Assembly: GCA_002385475.1 (NCBI GenBank) | Contig: DGDO01000056.1 | Coordinates: 1-8,059 of the forward strand | Source: Candidatus Sordicultor fermentans | GTDB taxonomy: Bacteria > Atribacterota > Atribacteria > Atribacterales > Caldatribacteriaceae | Length of the DNA stretch: 8,059 nucleotides | Direction of reading: 5' to 3' | Shown: piece after piece, positions 6,241-8,059 of the stretch | How the letters are laid out: each line of letters opens with the position of its first letter | How positions within the stretch are numbered: position 1 is the first letter of the stretch | Notes under the pieces: model-generated | The model's database searches: none | Seen by the model: only the letters and a program-made list of their open reading frames with translations | Told to the model about the DNA's origin: nothing | Translations under genes and position numbers: made by a program

Positions 6241-6831
6241 CTAAGCTCTCTGCCAAATTGTGTGGAAACATTCTCTTCGTGGTATGAATCCCAGTAACAT
6301 CTTTCTCCAGTACACCTCCACATTCCTCAACCCCCAATATTTCTCTTTAGCATCTTAATCTTAGTATTACAGCCCTCCGTATAGCCATTAGTAGTTCTAT
6401 TATGGAAATAATTTAAAATAGGTTCTCTCCATTTCTTTAGAGTATTTCCCCATCTAACTAATTCAGCATCATCGGCTACTTCAAGATTGAAAATGATGTT
6501 ATCTAAAATCTTAGTGGCTTTTTCTCTATCAGTTTGCCGATATAGTTCTCTAATCTTCTCTTTAGCCCAGTAGAAACCCTGTAGAGTAGGATACTTACCC
6601 AAAAGATCGTCTACTTTCTGTTTGTTTTCTTGAGAGAGCTTCTCTCTACCGATGAGGAATATCTTCTTGGGTATCTTTACTTTCCTCTTCTGGTATACAT
6701 CCTGTTCTATTCTTCGGGCCTCATCCATTCTTTTATTGGCGAGAGCATACATGAAAAGCATCAGCCACTACCTGAGCTCTAGGAAACAAATCTTCCGCTA
6801 ATTTCTTAAGACTCTGTTTTAAGTCGAGAGA
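6241..6831 (-). pseudogene. ISL3-family transposase relic with two frameshifts
   Basis: Three reading-frame blocks join into one ISL3-type transposase C-terminal half of about 196 codons. Block one (6831 to about 6748) reads SLDLKQSLKKLAEDLFPRAQ then VVADAFHV, containing the second catalytic Asp and the family's FHV. Block two (about 6746-6341) continues ALANKRMDEARRIEQD and includes NGYTEGCNTKIKMLKR with the catalytic Glu of the family's NG.TEG motif. Block three (about 6341-6241) reads KYWGLRNVEVYWRKMLLGF and ends at TAG (6243-6241). The frame changes near 6747 (consistent with one extra base or two lost) and near 6341 (one A lost in an A-run). Full-length family members have about 400 residues, so roughly half is gone. 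The second frameshift could be a homopolymer sequencing error; the 5' truncation could not. Confidence 0.8.
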
Positions 6832-6890
6832 TTAAATTATTACTCAGGGGGCGCCATTTTATTCCGCATCCTGAACTAATTTTTAAACTT
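6832..6890. other. Spacer between asparagine synthetase stop and IS relic
   Basis: This short spacer contains the GC-rich block GGGGGCGCC (about 6847-6855) inside otherwise AT-rich DNA. TCAGG (6844-6848) and CCTGA (6870-6874) could form a weak 5-bp stem. Without a longer stem or a T-run it is not a convincing terminator for the asparagine synthetase gene. Confidence 0.4.
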
Positions 6891-7961
6891 TTATTCTTTA
6901 ACTTTCGTTCTTCCCATCCAGGACAAATCCTGTAGTTCCCCAAAAAAATCCCGAAAGATACGATAATACATCAATTCTTCTTTGCTCCTGAGCACCCAGT
7001 CATTGGGAAGAACTCGCTCTTTGCCAAAATCTTCGTCAGTAATATTCTCCTCAGCATACTGATAAAGTAATTCCTCTACCCCGGCACCCTGCCAGAATTT
7101 GGATTTCTCTCTCCATAATATTTCTTCCGGTAATAAATCTTCCACTGCTTTTCTCAGAATCCATTTTTCTACCCCGTTTTTTATCTTTAAGTCAACTGGA
7201 ATCTGAAAGGCATAATCTACTATTTCTTGATCTAAAAAGGGAACTTGAGCCACTATCCCATGAGCAGAGGCACAACGATCTACTCTCTGCAACGCCGTAT
7301 TATGAAGACTAAAAGTTATATCTCTCAACTCCTGAGGTAATCTGTCCTTGTTCAAAGATTTTAGATAATCATAGCCAGCAAAAAGCTCATCTCCGCCCTC
7401 ACCAGAAAAAACCTCCGGAACATAATCAGAAGCCAAATTGGCTACCATATAATTAATAATACTGGAACGAACCAGAGGAGCATCAAAAGATTCCAGATGA
7501 TAAATAACCTTAGGTAATACTTCTAACATTCCTTCTAAATCTACTACTATCTCTCTATGTTCTGAGCCAATAAATTTAGCCATTTCCCTGGCATAATAAA
7601 GGTCCGGAGCATCCTCTACTCCCACGGAAAAAGTATACATTTTTTGCACTCTCGGTCGAGCTAAACTTGCTACAACGCTAGAATCGAGACCCCCGGAAAG
7701 CAAAGAACCTGCTGGGTTACTTTTGATTCTCTTTTTTACTGCTTTACTAAGTTTGTCACGAAGTTTTTGAGCTACAATCCTCAGTTCTCCCCGAAAAAGA
7801 GGCAGCTTTTTCCAGCGAAAATAAGGATTGACTTTTTCTTTATAAAAAAAGCTTCCCGGAGGCATTTCTTTTATTTTTCTTCCATAAGACAAAAGTCCTT
7901 TTACTTCCGAAGAAAAACAAAGATCTCCTCTTTCATTAAATATATAATAAAGAGGAGACAC
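6891..7961 (-). CDS. asnB: Asparagine synthase (glutamine-hydrolysing) family, N-terminally incomplete
   Basis: The visible 356 codons hold the last part of the class II glutamine amidotransferase domain (VSPLYYIF to SSEVKGLL, residues 1-24) and a complete synthetase domain. That domain uses ATP to adenylate aspartate or a related carboxylate and transfers ammonia. Key segments: ATP pyrophosphatase loop SLLSGGLDSS (86-95), SGEGGDELFAGY (186-197), RVDRCASAHGIVAQVPFLD (226-244) and KWILRKA (266-272). Family proteins are usually about 500-600 residues and begin with catalytic Cys2 in MCGI; that part is absent. The first in-frame codon counted here is GTG (7961-7959), but a real start is unlikely because it falls inside a domain. 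An in-frame TAA at 7976-7974 precedes it, in a homopolymer-rich edge. A true truncation or a sequence error are both possible. Besides asparagine synthesis, such proteins amidate sugars in polysaccharide clusters. Confidence 0.85.
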   Translation of the reverse strand: MSPLYYIFNERGDLCFSSEVKGLLSYGRKIKEMPPGSFFYKEKVNPYFRWKKLPLFRGELRIVAQKLRDKLSKAVKKRIKSNPAGSLLSGGLDSSVVASLARPRVQKMYTFSVGVEDAPDLYYAREMAKFIGSEHREIVVDLEGMLEVLPKVIYHLESFDAPLVRSSIINYMVANLASDYVPEVFSGEGGDELFAGYDYLKSLNKDRLPQELRDITFSLHNTALQRVDRCASAHGIVAQVPFLDQEIVDYAFQIPVDLKIKNGVEKWILRKAVEDLLPEEILWREKSKFWQGAGVEELLYQYAEENITDEDFGKERVLPNDWVLRSKEELMYYRIFRDFFGELQDLSWMGRTKVKE

Positions 7962-7976
7962 TCCTATATAAAATTA

Positions 7977-8059
7977 CCTTTTAATTCCCCTCTTTTTTTT
8001 TTTTTTTTTCTTTCCCCCACAAAATGACCTCCTCATTCTTCTTTTTCTTTTTTTTTTTT
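7977..8059. other. Low-complexity homopolymer edge, probably unreliable sequence
   Basis: The last 83 bases contain a T17 run (7993-8009), CCCCC (8014-8018) and a final T-rich run to the window end, unlike anything else in the window. On the minus strand AGGAGGT (8033-8027) followed by ATTTTGTGGGGG looks like a ribosome binding site ahead of a degraded start. However, no glutaminase domain of about 170 residues fits between it and the synthetase. The pattern fits a contig end with assembly or base-calling errors. Confidence 0.55.

Larger units (their letters stand above)
6143..6831 (-). mobile_element. Truncated, decayed ISL3-family insertion sequence
   Basis: About 690 bases remain: the 3' half of the transposase gene and the putative right terminal structure. 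Coding similarity stops near 6831, where an in-frame stop (6834-6832) precedes unrelated AT-rich sequence. The left inverted repeat, the DNA-binding N-terminus and the first catalytic Asp region are missing. With no second end, a target-site duplication cannot be tested. It is a dead remnant in front of GH31. Confidence 0.65.

Noticed and set aside
6113..6337. Minus-strand ORF of 74 codons upstream of GH31
   Set aside because: It reads the transposase 3' end and IS end in the wrong frame. The correct third frame block ends at 6241.
7767..8027. Plus-strand ORF of 86 codons rich in Lys, Phe and Ser
   Set aside because: It is antisense to the conserved synthetase domain and continues into homopolymer-rich edge sequence.
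1..8059. CRISPR array, toxin-antitoxin or defence-island signature
   Set aside because: There is no spaced repeat array, no Cas, nuclease or methylase motif, and no small paired genes. The clear genes belong to known metabolic, envelope and IS families.

Overview
The window is an AT-rich bacterial segment with strong AGGAG-type ribosome binding sites, sigma-70-like promoter boxes and a lipoprotein signal. Five protein-coding genes are well supported, together with one decayed transposase. Both ends look like contig ends, and the right end runs into homopolymer-rich sequence of doubtful quality. A lipobox protein and an O-antigen ligase/polymerase-type protein suggest a bacterium with an elaborate envelope polysaccharide. 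The taxon cannot be fixed from the sequence. An anaerobic, possibly thermophilic lineage such as Atribacterota or a Thermotogota-like group is only a guess.

Left part (1-3008, minus strand): a probable two-gene operon is read leftward from a perfect extended -10 promoter at about 3061-3069. The first gene is a 698-residue polytopic membrane protein of the Wzy/WaaL/PglL (O-antigen ligase) superfamily with C-terminal TPR-like repeats. After a 62-base gap comes a lipoprotein with a Pro/Thr linker and a TlpA/ResA-type thioredoxin domain. Two hairpins with T-rich tails beyond its stop codon look like tandem terminators.

Middle (3009-4080): a 445-base divergent intergenic region holds both outward promoters, a structured GC-richer inverted repeat and a doubtful 58-codon ORF. 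An isolated plus-strand gene of the ureidoglycolate lyase (AllA) family follows, with a clear promoter overlapped by a GGTCA-N5-TGACC inverted repeat. An 18-bp-stem hairpin lies between this gene and the convergent gene to its right.

Right part (4080-8059, minus strand): a complete family 31 glycoside hydrolase (alpha-glucosidase/alpha-xylosidase type) has the remains of an ISL3-family insertion sequence directly upstream. The transposase relic is truncated at its 5' end and carries two apparent frameshifts. Beyond it lies an asparagine synthetase B-type gene. Its synthetase domain is intact, but most of its N-terminal glutaminase domain is missing at the window edge.

The genes do not form one obvious pathway. 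The ligase and thioredoxin lipoprotein point to envelope polymer assembly. GH31 handles alpha-linked sugars, and AsnB-type proteins are common both in amino-acid metabolism and in surface polysaccharide clusters. I found no CRISPR array, RNA gene or convincing new defence system. The least explained parts are the structured intergenic element, the orphan AllA-like gene with its operator-like palindrome, and the decayed IS in front of GH31.
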